Source of the DNA: Ferrovibrio sp964218355
GTDB taxonomy: Bacteria > Pseudomonadota > Alphaproteobacteria > Ferrovibrionales > Ferrovibrionaceae
NCBI RefSeq assembly: GCF_964218355.1
Contig: NZ_CAXPMC010000016.1
Location: forward strand, 124,001 to 188,000
DNA: 64,000 nucleotides
Direction: 5' to 3'
Under the pieces are notes generated by a model. That model had not been told where the DNA came from. It did not search any database and worked only from the letters and a program-made list of their open reading frames with translations. Shown piece after piece: positions 13,164 to 21,843 of this stretch; the stretch's first letter is position 1, and the number at the start of each line of letters is the position of its first letter. The position numbers and the translations under genes were made by a program.

Positions 13164-15035
13164 TCAGGCGGCGCGCCGGGAACCACGCGTGGTACCGGTC
13201 CGGATCGGCGGCGCTTCATCGAACAGCTCGGCCAGCTTTTCCATCATCACACCGCCGAGCTGCTCGGCATCGACAATGGTGACGGCGCGCTTGTAATAGC
13301 GGGTGACGTCATGACCGATACCGATCGCGGTCAGCTCGACCGGCGAGCGCTTCTCGATCCATTCGATCACCTCGCGCAGATGGCGGTCCAGATAGTTGCC
13401 CGGATTGACCGAAAGCGTCGAATCGTCAACCGGTGCGCCATCCGAAATGACCATCAGAATGCGCCGCTGCTCGGGGCGCGCCAGCAGGCGGTCATGCGCC
13501 CACAGCAGCGCCTCGCCGTCGATATTCTCCTTCAGCAGACCCTCGCGCAGCATCAGGCCGAGGTTGCGGCGCGCACGGCGCCAGGGCTGGTCCCCGCCCT
13601 TGTAAACGATATGGCGCAGGTCGTTGAGACGGCCCGGCTGCGGCGGCTTGTTGTCGGACAGCCATTTTTCGCGGCTCTGGCCGCCCTTCCAGGCGCGGGT
13701 GGTGAAGCCGAGAATCTCCACTTTCACCGCGCAGCGCTCCAGCGTGCGGGCGAGGATGTCGGCACACATGGCCGCAACAGTGATCGGGCGGCCGCGCATC
13801 GAACCGGAATTGTCGATCAGCAGGGTCACCACGGTGTCGCGGAACTCGGTGTCGCTTTCCTGCTTGTAGCTGAGCGGCAGGGTCGGGTTGGCAACCACGC
13901 GGGCCAGCCGCGCCGCGTCGAGAATGCCTTCCTCAAGATCGAAATGCCACGACCGCGTCTGCTTCGCCAGCAGCCGGCGCTGCAGCCGGTTGGCCAGCTT
14001 TCCGACCACCGACTGCAGGTGGCTGAGCTGCTGGTCGAGATGGTGCCGCAGCCGCGCCAGCTCCTCGGTATCGCAAAGATCGTCGGCGCCGACCACCTCG
14101 TCGAACTGCCGGGTATAGGCCTTGTAGGCGGCTTCGCGGTTGTGGCCGGCCATGTCGGCGCCCGGCGGCCGGCGGCCCTTGCCGGCCTCCTCGCCAGAAC
14201 CGGCGACTTCCTGCTCCATGCCGGCATCGGCTTCCATCTCGACGGCCTCGCCGCCGGCGGCATCGGCCGCATCGGCCTGCTGCATGCCGCTGGACGCCGC
14301 CTCGCCCTGCTCGGAGTCTTCGCCATCGGACTGGCTCTGCGGCTGCTGGCCGTCGGCATTGTCGTCCTCGCCCTCATCCTCGTCATTGAGGTCGCCGCTT
14401 TCATCGTCGGCGAGGTCGAGATCCCGGATCAGCTTGCGGGCCACTTTGGCAAAGGCGCGCTGGTCGTCGATGCGCGCCAGCATCTGGTCAAGGTCGGTAC
14501 CGCCCTTGTCCTCGATCCAGTCGCGCCAGCATTCCACCATCTGCCGGGCCGCCGCCGGCACCGGCTGTCCGGTCAGCCGTTCGCGGGCCAGCAGCCCGAG
14601 CACATCGGCCAGCGGTGCCTCGGAGCGGTCCTTGACCTTGGCATAACCGCGGCTCTTGCAGCGGTCGTCCAGCGCGGCATTCAGGTTATGCGCCACGCCG
14701 GCCATGCGGTTGCTGCCGATCGCCTCGACCCGGGCCTGCTCGACGGCATCGAAAACCGCGCGGGCCGTGCCGCCCTGGGGCAGCAGCCTGGCATGCACGC
14801 TGTCATCGTGGTGGCGCAGGCGCAGGGCCATGGCGTCGGCCATGCCACGGATCTGAGCCACTTCCGCCGCCGGCAGGTCGCGGCCCGGCACCGGCAGGCG
14901 GGCGCGCTTGCCGCGCAGGCCCGGCGTTTCCGGCCCGTAACTGACCTGCAGGTCGCGGTCATGCGAGATCGCCCGCGTCGCCGCGGTCAGGGCACGCTTG
15001 AACGGTTCGATCGGGCTTTCCGGCTTACCCGCCAT
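13164..15035 (-). CDS. cobT: Cobaltochelatase subunit CobT
   Basis: A 623-residue subunit of the ATP-dependent aerobic cobaltochelatase, which inserts cobalt into hydrogenobyrinate diamide with CobN and CobS. The N-terminal half matches CobT (KPESPIEPFKRALTAATRA). A long acidic linker (ESGDLNDEDEGEDDN and following Glu/Asp/Ala-rich sequence) precedes a C-terminal von Willebrand A domain with the MIDAS motif DNSGSM. It is 18 bp after cobS. CobN and other cobalamin genes are not in the window; cobS and cobT often sit here, away from the cobalamin operon, in alphaproteobacteria. Confidence 0.95.
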   Translation of the reverse strand: MAGKPESPIEPFKRALTAATRAISHDRDLQVSYGPETPGLRGKRARLPVPGRDLPAAEVAQIRGMADAMALRLRHHDDSVHARLLPQGGTARAVFDAVEQARVEAIGSNRMAGVAHNLNAALDDRCKSRGYAKVKDRSEAPLADVLGLLARERLTGQPVPAAARQMVECWRDWIEDKGGTDLDQMLARIDDQRAFAKVARKLIRDLDLADDESGDLNDEDEGEDDNADGQQPQSQSDGEDSEQGEAASSGMQQADAADAAGGEAVEMEADAGMEQEVAGSGEEAGKGRRPPGADMAGHNREAAYKAYTRQFDEVVGADDLCDTEELARLRHHLDQQLSHLQSVVGKLANRLQRRLLAKQTRSWHFDLEEGILDAARLARVVANPTLPLSYKQESDTEFRDTVVTLLIDNSGSMRGRPITVAAMCADILARTLERCAVKVEILGFTTRAWKGGQSREKWLSDNKPPQPGRLNDLRHIVYKGGDQPWRRARRNLGLMLREGLLKENIDGEALLWAHDRLLARPEQRRILMVISDGAPVDDSTLSVNPGNYLDRHLREVIEWIEKRSPVELTAIGIGHDVTRYYKRAVTIVDAEQLGGVMMEKLAELFDEAPPIRTGTTRGSRRAA

Positions 15036-15053
15036 GCCTGGGCTCCCCGCCCC

Positions 15054-16061
15054 TTACTTCAGGTCTGCCTTGGCAGCGGTTTCCGGCAGATCCTCGCCGA
15101 AGCAGCGCTGGTAGTATTCGGCCACCATCGGCCGCTCCAGTTCGTCGCATTTGTTGAGGAAGGTCAGCCGGAAGGCGAAACCGACATCGCCGAAGATGCG
15201 GGCATTCTCGGCCCAGGTGATCACCGTGCGCGGGCTCATCACCGTCGAGATGTCGCCGTTGATGAAACCGGCACGGGTCAACTCGGCCACCGCCACCATG
15301 TTCTGTACGGTCTTGCGCCCCTGCTCGCCGGTATAGGCCGGCGACTTGGCCAGCACGATGGCAACCTCGTCATCAGCCGCCAGGTAGTTCAGCGTGCAGA
15401 CAATGCTCCAGCGGTCCATCTGACCCTGGTTGATCTGCTGGGTGCCGTGATAGAGCCCGGTGGTGTCGCCGAGGCCGATCGTGTTGGCGGTCGAGAACAG
15501 GCGGAAGGCCTTGTGCGGGCGGATCACGCGGTTCTGGTCCAGCAGGGTCAGCTTGCCCTCGACCTCGAGGATGCGCTGGATCACGAACATCACGTCCGGC
15601 CGGCCGGCATCGTATTCGTCGAATACCAGCGCCACCGGCGACTGCAGCGCCCAGGGCAGGATGCCTTCACGGAATTCGGTGACCTGCTTACCGTCGCGCA
15701 AAACGATGGCGTCCTTGCCGACAAGGTCGATACGGCTGATATGGCTGTCGAGATTGATGCGCACGCAGGGCCAGTTCAGGCGGGCGGCGACCTGCTCGAT
15801 ATGGGTGGACTTGCCGGTGCCGTGATAGCCCTGCACCATCACGCGGCGGTTGTAGGCGAAGCCGGCCAGGATGGCGAGCGTGGTTTCGCGATCGAAGCGG
15901 TAGGCGGGATCGAGATCCGGCACATGCTCGCTCGGCTGGCTGAAGGCCGGCACCTGCATGTCGCTGTCGATACCGAAGACGTCGCGCACGGAAATGGTGA
16001 TATCCGGCGTGTCGCTCGCCGGCGCGGAAACTGGCTTGGTCTGAAGGGCCGTCATCGTCAC
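15054..16061 (-). CDS. cobS: Cobaltochelatase subunit CobS
   Basis: A 335-residue AAA+ ATPase that forms the chaperone-like CobST complex driving cobalt insertion. Walker A is GYHGTGKST (about 79-87) and Walker B is ALVFDEYDAG. The sensor region LFSTANTIGLGDTTGLYHG is the family's. The N-terminal SVRDVFGIDSDMQVPAFS is also characteristic. It is followed by cobT 18 bp later and preceded by the J-domain gene, the conserved dnaJ-cobS-cobT order. I looked for a cobalamin riboswitch in the 48 bp upstream and there is no room for one. Confidence 0.97.
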   Translation of the reverse strand: MTMTALQTKPVSAPASDTPDITISVRDVFGIDSDMQVPAFSQPSEHVPDLDPAYRFDRETTLAILAGFAYNRRVMVQGYHGTGKSTHIEQVAARLNWPCVRINLDSHISRIDLVGKDAIVLRDGKQVTEFREGILPWALQSPVALVFDEYDAGRPDVMFVIQRILEVEGKLTLLDQNRVIRPHKAFRLFSTANTIGLGDTTGLYHGTQQINQGQMDRWSIVCTLNYLAADDEVAIVLAKSPAYTGEQGRKTVQNMVAVAELTRAGFINGDISTVMSPRTVITWAENARIFGDVGFAFRLTFLNKCDELERPMVAEYYQRCFGEDLPETAAKADLK

Positions 16062-16109
16062 TCTCGGGGTTTTCTTGGGCTTAACTGGCCGTCTGGGAGG
16101 AATATGGGG

Positions 16110-16715
16110 TCAAGTATAACCGCGCGTCTGCAGATAGGCATAGGCTTGGTTGACCGTTTTCAGCCTTTCTTCCGCGGCCTTGTCGCCGCCATTCGCGTCC
16201 GGGTGGTAGCGTTTCACCATGACCTTGTACTGCGCCTTCAGCTCGGCCTTCCGCAACGGCAGCGACAGGGTTCCGAGATCGAAGCCCAGTATCGTCAGGG
16301 CCTCGCGCTCGCGCGGATGCAGGCGCAGTTCGGCATGGGATTTGCGGCGGGCCGCGCCCAGCGTGATGCCGACCTCGGCCAGCAGGCCGAGATCATCCTT
16401 CACCCAGACCTGCGGCTCCTCGCGCTGCGGCTTGGTGCCGAGCCGCCAGGTCGGGCGGTGACCGAGCACGTCCTCGCGCTGATAGCGCAGGATGTCGTCG
16501 TCGGTCATGCCGCGGAAGAAATCCCAGCCGGCATTGTACTGGCGCACATGGTCGAGACAGAAATGCCAGCGCCCGTCGCGCGGCTCGCGGCTTTTCGGCG
16601 CCGGAAATCTGCCTTCCGCGCTGCATTCCGGATGATCGCAGCGGCGCGCGGCCGCAGCGGGGCCGAACGCGGCCTCGGCAAAAATCCGGCGCTGGGCGGA
16701 ACGGGCTCGGGTCAT
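16110..16715 (-). CDS. J-domain protein with N-terminal zinc-finger-like motif
   Basis: A 201-residue co-chaperone. The C-terminal 60 residues are a J domain with HPD at 171-173 (KRYHPDANGGDK), the motif that stimulates the ATPase of DnaK-type Hsp70s. The N-terminal part carries Cys26, Cys31, Cys53 and His56 (CDHPEC...HFCLDH), spaced like a small zinc site. It is not the main DnaJ: the G/F and cysteine-rich repeats are missing. It is divergent from bolA (104-bp gap) and upstream of cobS, a neighbourhood conserved in alphaproteobacteria. Its client is unknown; the context suggests metal or chelatase handling, but that is inference. Confidence 0.88.
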   Translation of the reverse strand: MTRARSAQRRIFAEAAFGPAAAARRCDHPECSAEGRFPAPKSREPRDGRWHFCLDHVRQYNAGWDFFRGMTDDDILRYQREDVLGHRPTWRLGTKPQREEPQVWVKDDLGLLAEVGITLGAARRKSHAELRLHPREREALTILGFDLGTLSLPLRKAELKAQYKVMVKRYHPDANGGDKAAEERLKTVNQAYAYLQTRGYT

Positions 16716-16819
16716 GATGCCCAGAGTATGGGTTGCCGGGCAGGCACTGGCAAGGTGATTGCCGCTGCCTTACCTTCGGGCCTGCATTGTATTTTTCTCA
16801 ATGGTTCAGGGATTTTCCG

Positions 16820-17092
16820 ATGTCGATCGCAGGCCGCATCACCGACAAGCTGACCGCCGCCCTGGCACCGCTGCGGCTGGAGCTCGAGGACGAATCCGCC
16901 CGCCATGCCGGCCATGCCGCCATGAAGGGGCTGGCGGCTGGAGAGACCCATTTCCGGCTGACCGTGGTTTCCGCCCAGTTTGCCGGCCTCGGCCGGTTGC
17001 AGCGGCAGCGGCTGGTGAACCGGATTCTGGCCGAGGAGCTGGCTGGTCCGGTTCATGCCCTTGCCATTACCGCACTCGCTCCTGACGAGTAA
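16820..17092 (+). CDS. bolA: BolA family protein
   Basis: A 90-residue BolA-type protein. BolA proteins bind monothiol glutaredoxins and take part in iron-sulfur cluster handling and stress morphology. The class-II KH-like fold is recognisable: ESARHAGHAAMKGL, then ETHFRLTVVSAQFAGLGRLQRQRLV. His in HAGH and the later HALAITAL segment are the usual metal-ligand region. I placed the start at 16820 (MSIAGRI); an upstream in-frame start would add 29 residues not found in the family. Confidence 0.93.
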   Translation: MSIAGRITDKLTAALAPLRLELEDESARHAGHAAMKGLAAGETHFRLTVVSAQFAGLGRLQRQRLVNRILAEELAGPVHALAITALAPDE

Positions 17093-17227
17093 ACGGCGCC
17101 CTCCACCCACGCAAATCCTTGATTTTTATAAGGTCATACTGGTGTAGCTGGCGAATATTGCAATCTGGCGATTCATTTTATTGCGGGACCACAACCTTAT
17201 TATTTGAAAAATCCGGAAAGAGATATT

Positions 17228-17584
17228 ATGGGTTGTGCCATGCCAGTGACACGCCAACCTGCCCATAGCGACCAGCCGGTGAACGGCCCCAGCCTCGTCA
17301 CCCGCAACCTGCGGCTGGACCGCGGCCGCACCAGCATCCGCCTCGAACAGGTGGAATGGGCCGCACTGGACACCATCTGCCGCACCGAGGGCATCGACCG
17401 CCATGCCTTTGCCACCCGGGTCGACCGCGATCCGCTGCGGCATGAGAAGACACTGACCTCGCGGGTGCGCAGCGCCATCCTCGCCTATTTCATGTCCCGC
17501 GCCGGCATGGCCATGGCCGATGCCGGCAATCCGGCCTTCAGGCCAGGACGAGCAGGATCAGGACAGGAAGAGTCGCGAAGCTGA
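17228..17584 (+). CDS. Ribbon-helix-helix domain protein (RHH_4 type)
   Basis: A 118-residue predicted DNA-binding protein. The core SLVTRNLRLDRGRTSIRL, then LEQVEWAALDTICRTEG and SRVRSAILAYF, is the RHH_4 ribbon-helix-helix pattern common in alphaproteobacteria. The ribosome binding site GGAAAGAGA precedes the ATG at 17228. The upstream 135 bp is noticeably AT-rich, which fits a promoter, though I cannot fix the boxes. Its 3' end overlaps the convergent AEC gene by 47 bp. Targets are unknown; many family members are solitary. Confidence 0.75.
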   Translation: MGCAMPVTRQPAHSDQPVNGPSLVTRNLRLDRGRTSIRLEQVEWAALDTICRTEGIDRHAFATRVDRDPLRHEKTLTSRVRSAILAYFMSRAGMAMADAGNPAFRPGRAGSGQEESRS

Positions 17585-18428
17585 GCAGGGTCGACAGCAC
17601 GACCAGGCTGGCCACGGCTTCCGGATCGCGGTTGTAGCGCGCGGCGAAAACGTAATTCACCACCGCCACCGGCATGGCGCACTGGATGATGAAAACGCCG
17701 CGGGCAGCGCCCTCGAGCCCCAGCAGCGTCGCCAGACCGAAACCGACACCAAGCCCAAGCCCAAGTCGCAGCACCGACAGGATCGCGCCCTGTTTCAGGT
17801 CGCGCACCTTCAGGTTCGCCAGCGACACCCCGAGGGTCAGCAGCATCAGCGGGATCGCGATCCCCCCGGCCACCTGCAGGCTGCGCATGATCCAGACCGG
17901 CGGATGCAGGCCGCCGAGATTGCCGGCAATGCCGATCAGCACGGCATAGATCATCGGCGAGGCGATCACCGCCCGCAGATTGCCGCGCCCCGCCAGCAGC
18001 GACTGGCCCAGTGTGAAATTGCCCAGCGACGAGACGGCGAAAAACAGGATGCCCAGCGCCAGGCCGGGCTGGCCAAAGGCAAACAGACAGAGCGACAGGC
18101 CGGCATTGCCGGCATTGGGAAAGGTCAGCGACGAGACGAAGCTGCGCACCGGCATATCCAGCAGCCGCAGCATCACGGCACTGACGGCCATGAAGCTGGC
18201 CAGCGCCAGGAAGGCAGCCAGCGTCATGGTGCCGATCATCGTGTGGTCGACCTCGGCATTCAGCAAAGTGTGGATCACCAGGCAGGGCGTACCGATATTG
18301 GTGGCCAGAAGACTGACCGTCTCGACCTGGAAAGGCCGCCCGCGCTTGGCCCAGATGAAGCCGATGCCCGCCAGCACGAAAAGCGGCGCGATGACCGAAA
18401 ACACCTCGGCGATGAGGGAAAACGACAT
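17538..18428 (-). CDS. AEC family transporter (auxin-efflux-carrier type)
   Basis: A 296-residue inner-membrane protein with about ten membrane segments. The family's features are visible: N-terminal APLFVLAGIGFIWAKRG, the TNIGTPCLVIHTLL loop, LTFPNAGNAGLSL with its conserved Asn-containing kink, and a second half repeating the pattern. AEC proteins move small organic acids, amino acids or malonate. Its 3' end overlaps the convergent regulator gene. Substrate not predictable. Confidence 0.88.
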   Translation of the reverse strand: MSFSLIAEVFSVIAPLFVLAGIGFIWAKRGRPFQVETVSLLATNIGTPCLVIHTLLNAEVDHTMIGTMTLAAFLALASFMAVSAVMLRLLDMPVRSFVSSLTFPNAGNAGLSLCLFAFGQPGLALGILFFAVSSLGNFTLGQSLLAGRGNLRAVIASPMIYAVLIGIAGNLGGLHPPVWIMRSLQVAGGIAIPLMLLTLGVSLANLKVRDLKQGAILSVLRLGLGLGVGFGLATLLGLEGAARGVFIIQCAMPVAVVNYVFAARYNRDPEAVASLVVLSTLLSFATLPVLILLVLA

Positions 18429-18471
18429 GATGGCCCCGGAACAGGAGGACGGGAATGGGCGGGACGCCGCG

Positions 18472-19758
18472 TCAGCCCTGCGCAGGGCTGCCGGCGGCGA
18501 TCGGGATAACTTTCAGCAGGGTGATCTGATGCCGGTGCCGGCGCAGAATCTCGAAGCGGAATCCGTGAAAAACGAAAACCTGCCCGGGCTCGGGGATCAT
18601 CTGGGCTTCGTGCAGCACCAGACCGGCGATGGTGGTGGCGTCGTCGTCAGGCAGCCGCCAGTCGAACTGCCGGTTCAGATCGCGGATCGTCGCCATGCCA
18701 TCCACCACCAGCGCACCGTCGGGCTGGCGGCGGTACAGCCGGCTGGCCGGATCATGCTCGTCACGGATGTCGCCGACGATCTCCTCAAGAATATCTTCCA
18801 GCGTCACCAGCCCCATGATGGCGCCGTATTCGTCGACCACCAGGGCAAAATGGGCCCGCCGCTGGCGGAAGGCGTTGAGCTGGCCACGCAGGGTGGTGGT
18901 TTCCGGCACGAACCAGGGTGGCGAAACCAGCCGCGGCAGATCGAGCCGGGACACGTCGAACCGCACGGCCGACAGCGCGCGCAGCAGGTCCTTGGCATGC
19001 AGCACGCCGATCACGTTTTCCGGCTCGCCCCGCCAGACCGGAATGCGGGTATGCGGGCTGGCCAGAACCTGCCGTACGATTTCCTGCGGCGGCAGGTCGG
19101 CATCCAGCATCACCATGTTGCGCCGATGCACCATGATATCGCCAACCGGCACCTCTTCGAGATCTAGAATCGAGCCGAGCATGTCACGCTCGTGCTTGAC
19201 CATGGTGCCTTCCTCGGCATGCAGCTGCAGCGTTGACCGCATCTCCTCGCTGGCACTGAGCAGCACCTCGCGCACGATGTGCACGCCAAACAGCCGCAGC
19301 ACGTTGCTGCCGACCCAGTGCACCGCATGCAGCATCGGCGCCATTACCCGCACCAGCACCGCGATCACCGGCGCCACCGCCAGTGCCACCCGCTCCGGCT
19401 TGTTGATCGCATAAGTCTTTGGCATCACCTCGCCGAAGATCAGCACCAGCAGCGTCATGGCAATGGTCGCATAGACGACGCCGGCATTGCCGAACAGCGC
19501 GATCAGCAGGTTGGTGGCCAGCGCCGATGCCAGGATGTTGACGGCGTTGTTGCCCAGCAGGATCGAACTGATCAGCAGGTCGCGGATTTCCAGCAGGCGC
19601 AGCACGGTATCGGCACGGCTCTTGCCCTGCCCGGCCAGATGGTGGATGCGCGGCGGCGAGGCTGCCGTCAGGCCGGTCTCGGAAGCCGAGAAGAAGGCCG
19701 ACAGCACCAGCAGCAGCAGGATCGCTGCGCCATAGCCGATGATTTCGGTTTCGCTCAT
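18472..19758 (-). CDS. Hemolysin C/CorC (CNNM) family transporter
   Basis: A 428-residue protein with an N-terminal DUF21/CNNM membrane domain (about 1-190, LLLLVLSAFFSASETGLTAA), a cytoplasmic CBS pair (about 205-340, with MVHRRNMVMLD and LVVDEYGAIMGLVTLEDILEE), and a C-terminal CorC/HlyC domain (about 350-425). Members are linked to magnesium or cobalt export. It is third in the aroK-aroB-corC unit, 12 bp after aroB, an order widely kept in alphaproteobacteria. The operon link is probably historical rather than metabolic. Confidence 0.92.
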   Translation of the reverse strand: MSETEIIGYGAAILLLLVLSAFFSASETGLTAASPPRIHHLAGQGKSRADTVLRLLEIRDLLISSILLGNNAVNILASALATNLLIALFGNAGVVYATIAMTLLVLIFGEVMPKTYAINKPERVALAVAPVIAVLVRVMAPMLHAVHWVGSNVLRLFGVHIVREVLLSASEEMRSTLQLHAEEGTMVKHERDMLGSILDLEEVPVGDIMVHRRNMVMLDADLPPQEIVRQVLASPHTRIPVWRGEPENVIGVLHAKDLLRALSAVRFDVSRLDLPRLVSPPWFVPETTTLRGQLNAFRQRRAHFALVVDEYGAIMGLVTLEDILEEIVGDIRDEHDPASRLYRRQPDGALVVDGMATIRDLNRQFDWRLPDDDATTIAGLVLHEAQMIPEPGQVFVFHGFRFEILRRHRHQITLLKVIPIAAGSPAQG

Positions 19759-19770
19759 GGGGCCGGGCGC

Positions 19771-20892
19771 TCAGGCCGCCGCGGCCAGCTGTTCGCCCAG
19801 CAGGGCGGCCACGGCGGCCGGCGGCACGTCGTCGCGCTGCATGGCCTGGCCGATTGCCGCGGCCAGAATGAAAACCAGACGGCCGTCGCGCACCTTCTTG
19901 TCCTGCTGCATATGGGCAACCAGATGTTCGGCCGTGAAACCGCCGGCACCGTCGACATCGGCCAGCCGCGCCGGCAGGCCGGCGGCCGCCAGATGCCGCT
20001 CGATGCGTGGCGCCAGTGCCGCATCGCACAGGCCGAGCTGAGCCGACAGCCGGAATGCCAGCGCCATGCCGACGGCAACCCCTTCGCCATGCAGCAGGCG
20101 CTGGGAATAGCCGGTCTCGGCCTCCAGCGCATGGCCGAAAGTATGGCCGAGATTGAGCAGGGCACGTTCCCCCTGTTCACGCTCGTCGGCCGCCACCACA
20201 CGCGCCTTGTGGGCACAGGCATGCGCCACGGCTTCGGTGCGCAGCGCCCGGTCGCCCACCAGCAGCTTCGCGCCGTTTTCTTCCAGCCAGCCGAAGAAGG
20301 GGGCATCGCCGATCAGGCCGTATTTCACCACCTCGGCATAGCCGGCGCGCAATTCGCGCGGCGGCAGGGTGTCGAGCAGATCGACATCGGCCAGCACCAG
20401 CCGGGGCTGGTGAAAAGCGCCGATCAGATTCTTGCCCTGGCGGCTGTTGATCGCGGTCTTGCCGCCGACCGAGCTGTCGACCTGGGCCAGCAGACTGGTC
20501 GGAATCTGGATGAAATCCATCCCCCGGCGCAGAACGCTGGCGGCAAAACCGACCAGGTCGCCGATCACGCCGCCGCCCAGCGCAATGACGTGATCACGGC
20601 GTTCGACCTTGAGCGCCAGCAGCGCCTCGCAAAGCCGCTCGAAACCGGCATAGCTCTTCTGGCTTTCGCCGGGAGGCAGGATCACCGTCTCGCAGCCGAC
20701 ATTCTGCAATGCCAGTGCCCGCTTCAGCGTATCGAGATGCCGCGCCGCGACATTCTCGTCGGTCACCACGACGGCAAAGCGCCGGTGCAGCAGCGGCGCG
20801 ACATGCTCGCCGGCCCGTGCCAGCAGACCGCCGCCGACCCGGATATCATAGGCGCGGTCGCCCAGGGCCACTTTCACAATGCGGTCCGTCAT
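19771..20892 (-). CDS. aroB: 3-Dehydroquinate synthase
   Basis: A 373-residue NAD- and metal-dependent enzyme that makes 3-dehydroquinate from DAHP, the second step of the shikimate pathway. Visible: ALGGGVIGDLVGFAASVLRRG (NAD/phosphate site), PTSLLAQVDSSVGGKTAIN, and the metal ligands in LNLGHTFGHALEAETGY. Length is normal. It lies 14 bp after aroK. Confidence 0.97.
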   Translation of the reverse strand: MTDRIVKVALGDRAYDIRVGGGLLARAGEHVAPLLHRRFAVVVTDENVAARHLDTLKRALALQNVGCETVILPPGESQKSYAGFERLCEALLALKVERRDHVIALGGGVIGDLVGFAASVLRRGMDFIQIPTSLLAQVDSSVGGKTAINSRQGKNLIGAFHQPRLVLADVDLLDTLPPRELRAGYAEVVKYGLIGDAPFFGWLEENGAKLLVGDRALRTEAVAHACAHKARVVAADEREQGERALLNLGHTFGHALEAETGYSQRLLHGEGVAVGMALAFRLSAQLGLCDAALAPRIERHLAAAGLPARLADVDGAGGFTAEHLVAHMQQDKKVRDGRLVFILAAAIGQAMQRDDVPPAAVAALLGEQLAAAA

Positions 20893-20906
20893 TGCCGCGT
20901 CCTGCC

Positions 20907-21557
20907 TCAGCTCTGCTGGTTGGCCGCAAGGCCGTTATAGGCGGCCGGCAATACGGCCAGAATCTGGTCGACCACGCTGTCATGCGGGCCGTCGGCACTG
21001 ATCACCGTGTAATCGGCCTCGGCATAGACCGGATAGCGCTGCTCCATCAGGCCGGCCAGCGTGCCGCGGATATCGCCGTTGTTCAGCAGCGGCCGGTGCG
21101 TACGGCGGGCACAGCGTTTGACCAGCACGTCAAGATCGGCCTTCAGCCAGATCGACACGCCCTTTTCGCGGATACGCGTGCGGGTTTCCGCATTCATGAA
21201 GGCGCCGCCGCCGGTGGCCAGCACGATGCCGGGTTTTTCCAGCAGGCGGGCGATCACCTTGCGCTCGCCGTCGCGGAACGCCGCCTCACCATGGGCGGTA
21301 AAGATCTCCGGGATGCTGGCACCGGCCGCCTTTTCGATCTCGGCATCGGCATCGACGAAGCCGAAACCAAGCCGCGCCGCCAGCCGGCGGCCGACCGAAC
21401 TCTTCCCCGCCCCCATCAGTCCGACCAGCACCAGGCTGCGCAGATCCGCCGGCATCGGCCCGGCACCCGACACGGAGTCCGCCCCCACAGCGCCGTCGGC
21501 GGGTCCGGCCGCAGGGCGCCCGGCGGGGCTGGCGGTACTGGTCTCAATGGCCGTCAC
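20907..21557 (-). CDS. aroK: Shikimate kinase, GTG start
   Basis: A 216-residue kinase that phosphorylates shikimate. Walker A GLMGAGKSSVGRRLA, the substrate Asp in VDADAEIEKAAG, RDGERKVIARLL, ATGGGAFMN and the LID HRPLLNNGD are all present. I place the start at GTG 21557 because GGAG lies six bases upstream. This gives an Ala/Gly-rich extension of about 35 residues before the kinase core; an internal ATG at 21452 (MPADLRS) would give a standard-length enzyme and cannot be excluded. First gene of the aroK-aroB-corC unit and divergent from the small membrane protein gene. Confidence 0.93.
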   Translation of the reverse strand: MTAIETSTASPAGRPAAGPADGAVGADSVSGAGPMPADLRSLVLVGLMGAGKSSVGRRLAARLGFGFVDADAEIEKAAGASIPEIFTAHGEAAFRDGERKVIARLLEKPGIVLATGGGAFMNAETRTRIREKGVSIWLKADLDVLVKRCARRTHRPLLNNGDIRGTLAGLMEQRYPVYAEADYTVISADGPHDSVVDQILAVLPAAYNGLAANQQS

Positions 21558-21699
21558 ACTATACTCCGTGAATGGCCGGCCGCATTGCCTGGGCCGCGCC
21601 ACGCCGGTACAATAAAGCAATCGCGTCACATTTCCAGCACGCGGGGTCTGCCGGCCAGGCGCCGGCCGGGTCCCGCCCAGAGTCCGGAGCCGATGCCGC

Positions 21700-21840
21700 A
21701 TGGCCCGCATGTCCGTTTTTTTCCTGCTGTTTCTCGTTATCGTGGTGGGTGGCGGTGCCGCTTTCCTCGCCACCTGGGACATCCCCGCCCCCCGCGCCAA
21801 GGTGGAGAAGGTGATTCCCGCCGACCGGCTCGGGAAGTAG
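21700..21840 (+). CDS. Small single-pass membrane protein, 46 residues
   Basis: A short frame that reads MARMSVFFLLFLVIVVGGG, then AAFLATWDIPAPRAKVEKVI and PADRLGK. It has one strongly hydrophobic segment (5-25) followed by a short Pro/Lys-rich tail. GGAG lies ten bases upstream; a second in-frame ATG at 21709 is possible. The next gene starts 3 bp after its stop, which supports real translation. The tail pattern W-D-I-P-A-P...V-E-K-V-I-P is, from memory, shared by small proteins at the same place in related genomes. I cannot give a function. Confidence 0.7.
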   Translation: MARMSVFFLLFLVIVVGGGAAFLATWDIPAPRAKVEKVIPADRLGK

Positions 21841-21843
21841 CGC

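Noticed and set aside
16062..16109. Cobalamin riboswitch ahead of cobS
   Set aside because: Only 48 bp separate cobS from the J-domain gene, too short, and no B12-box was seen.
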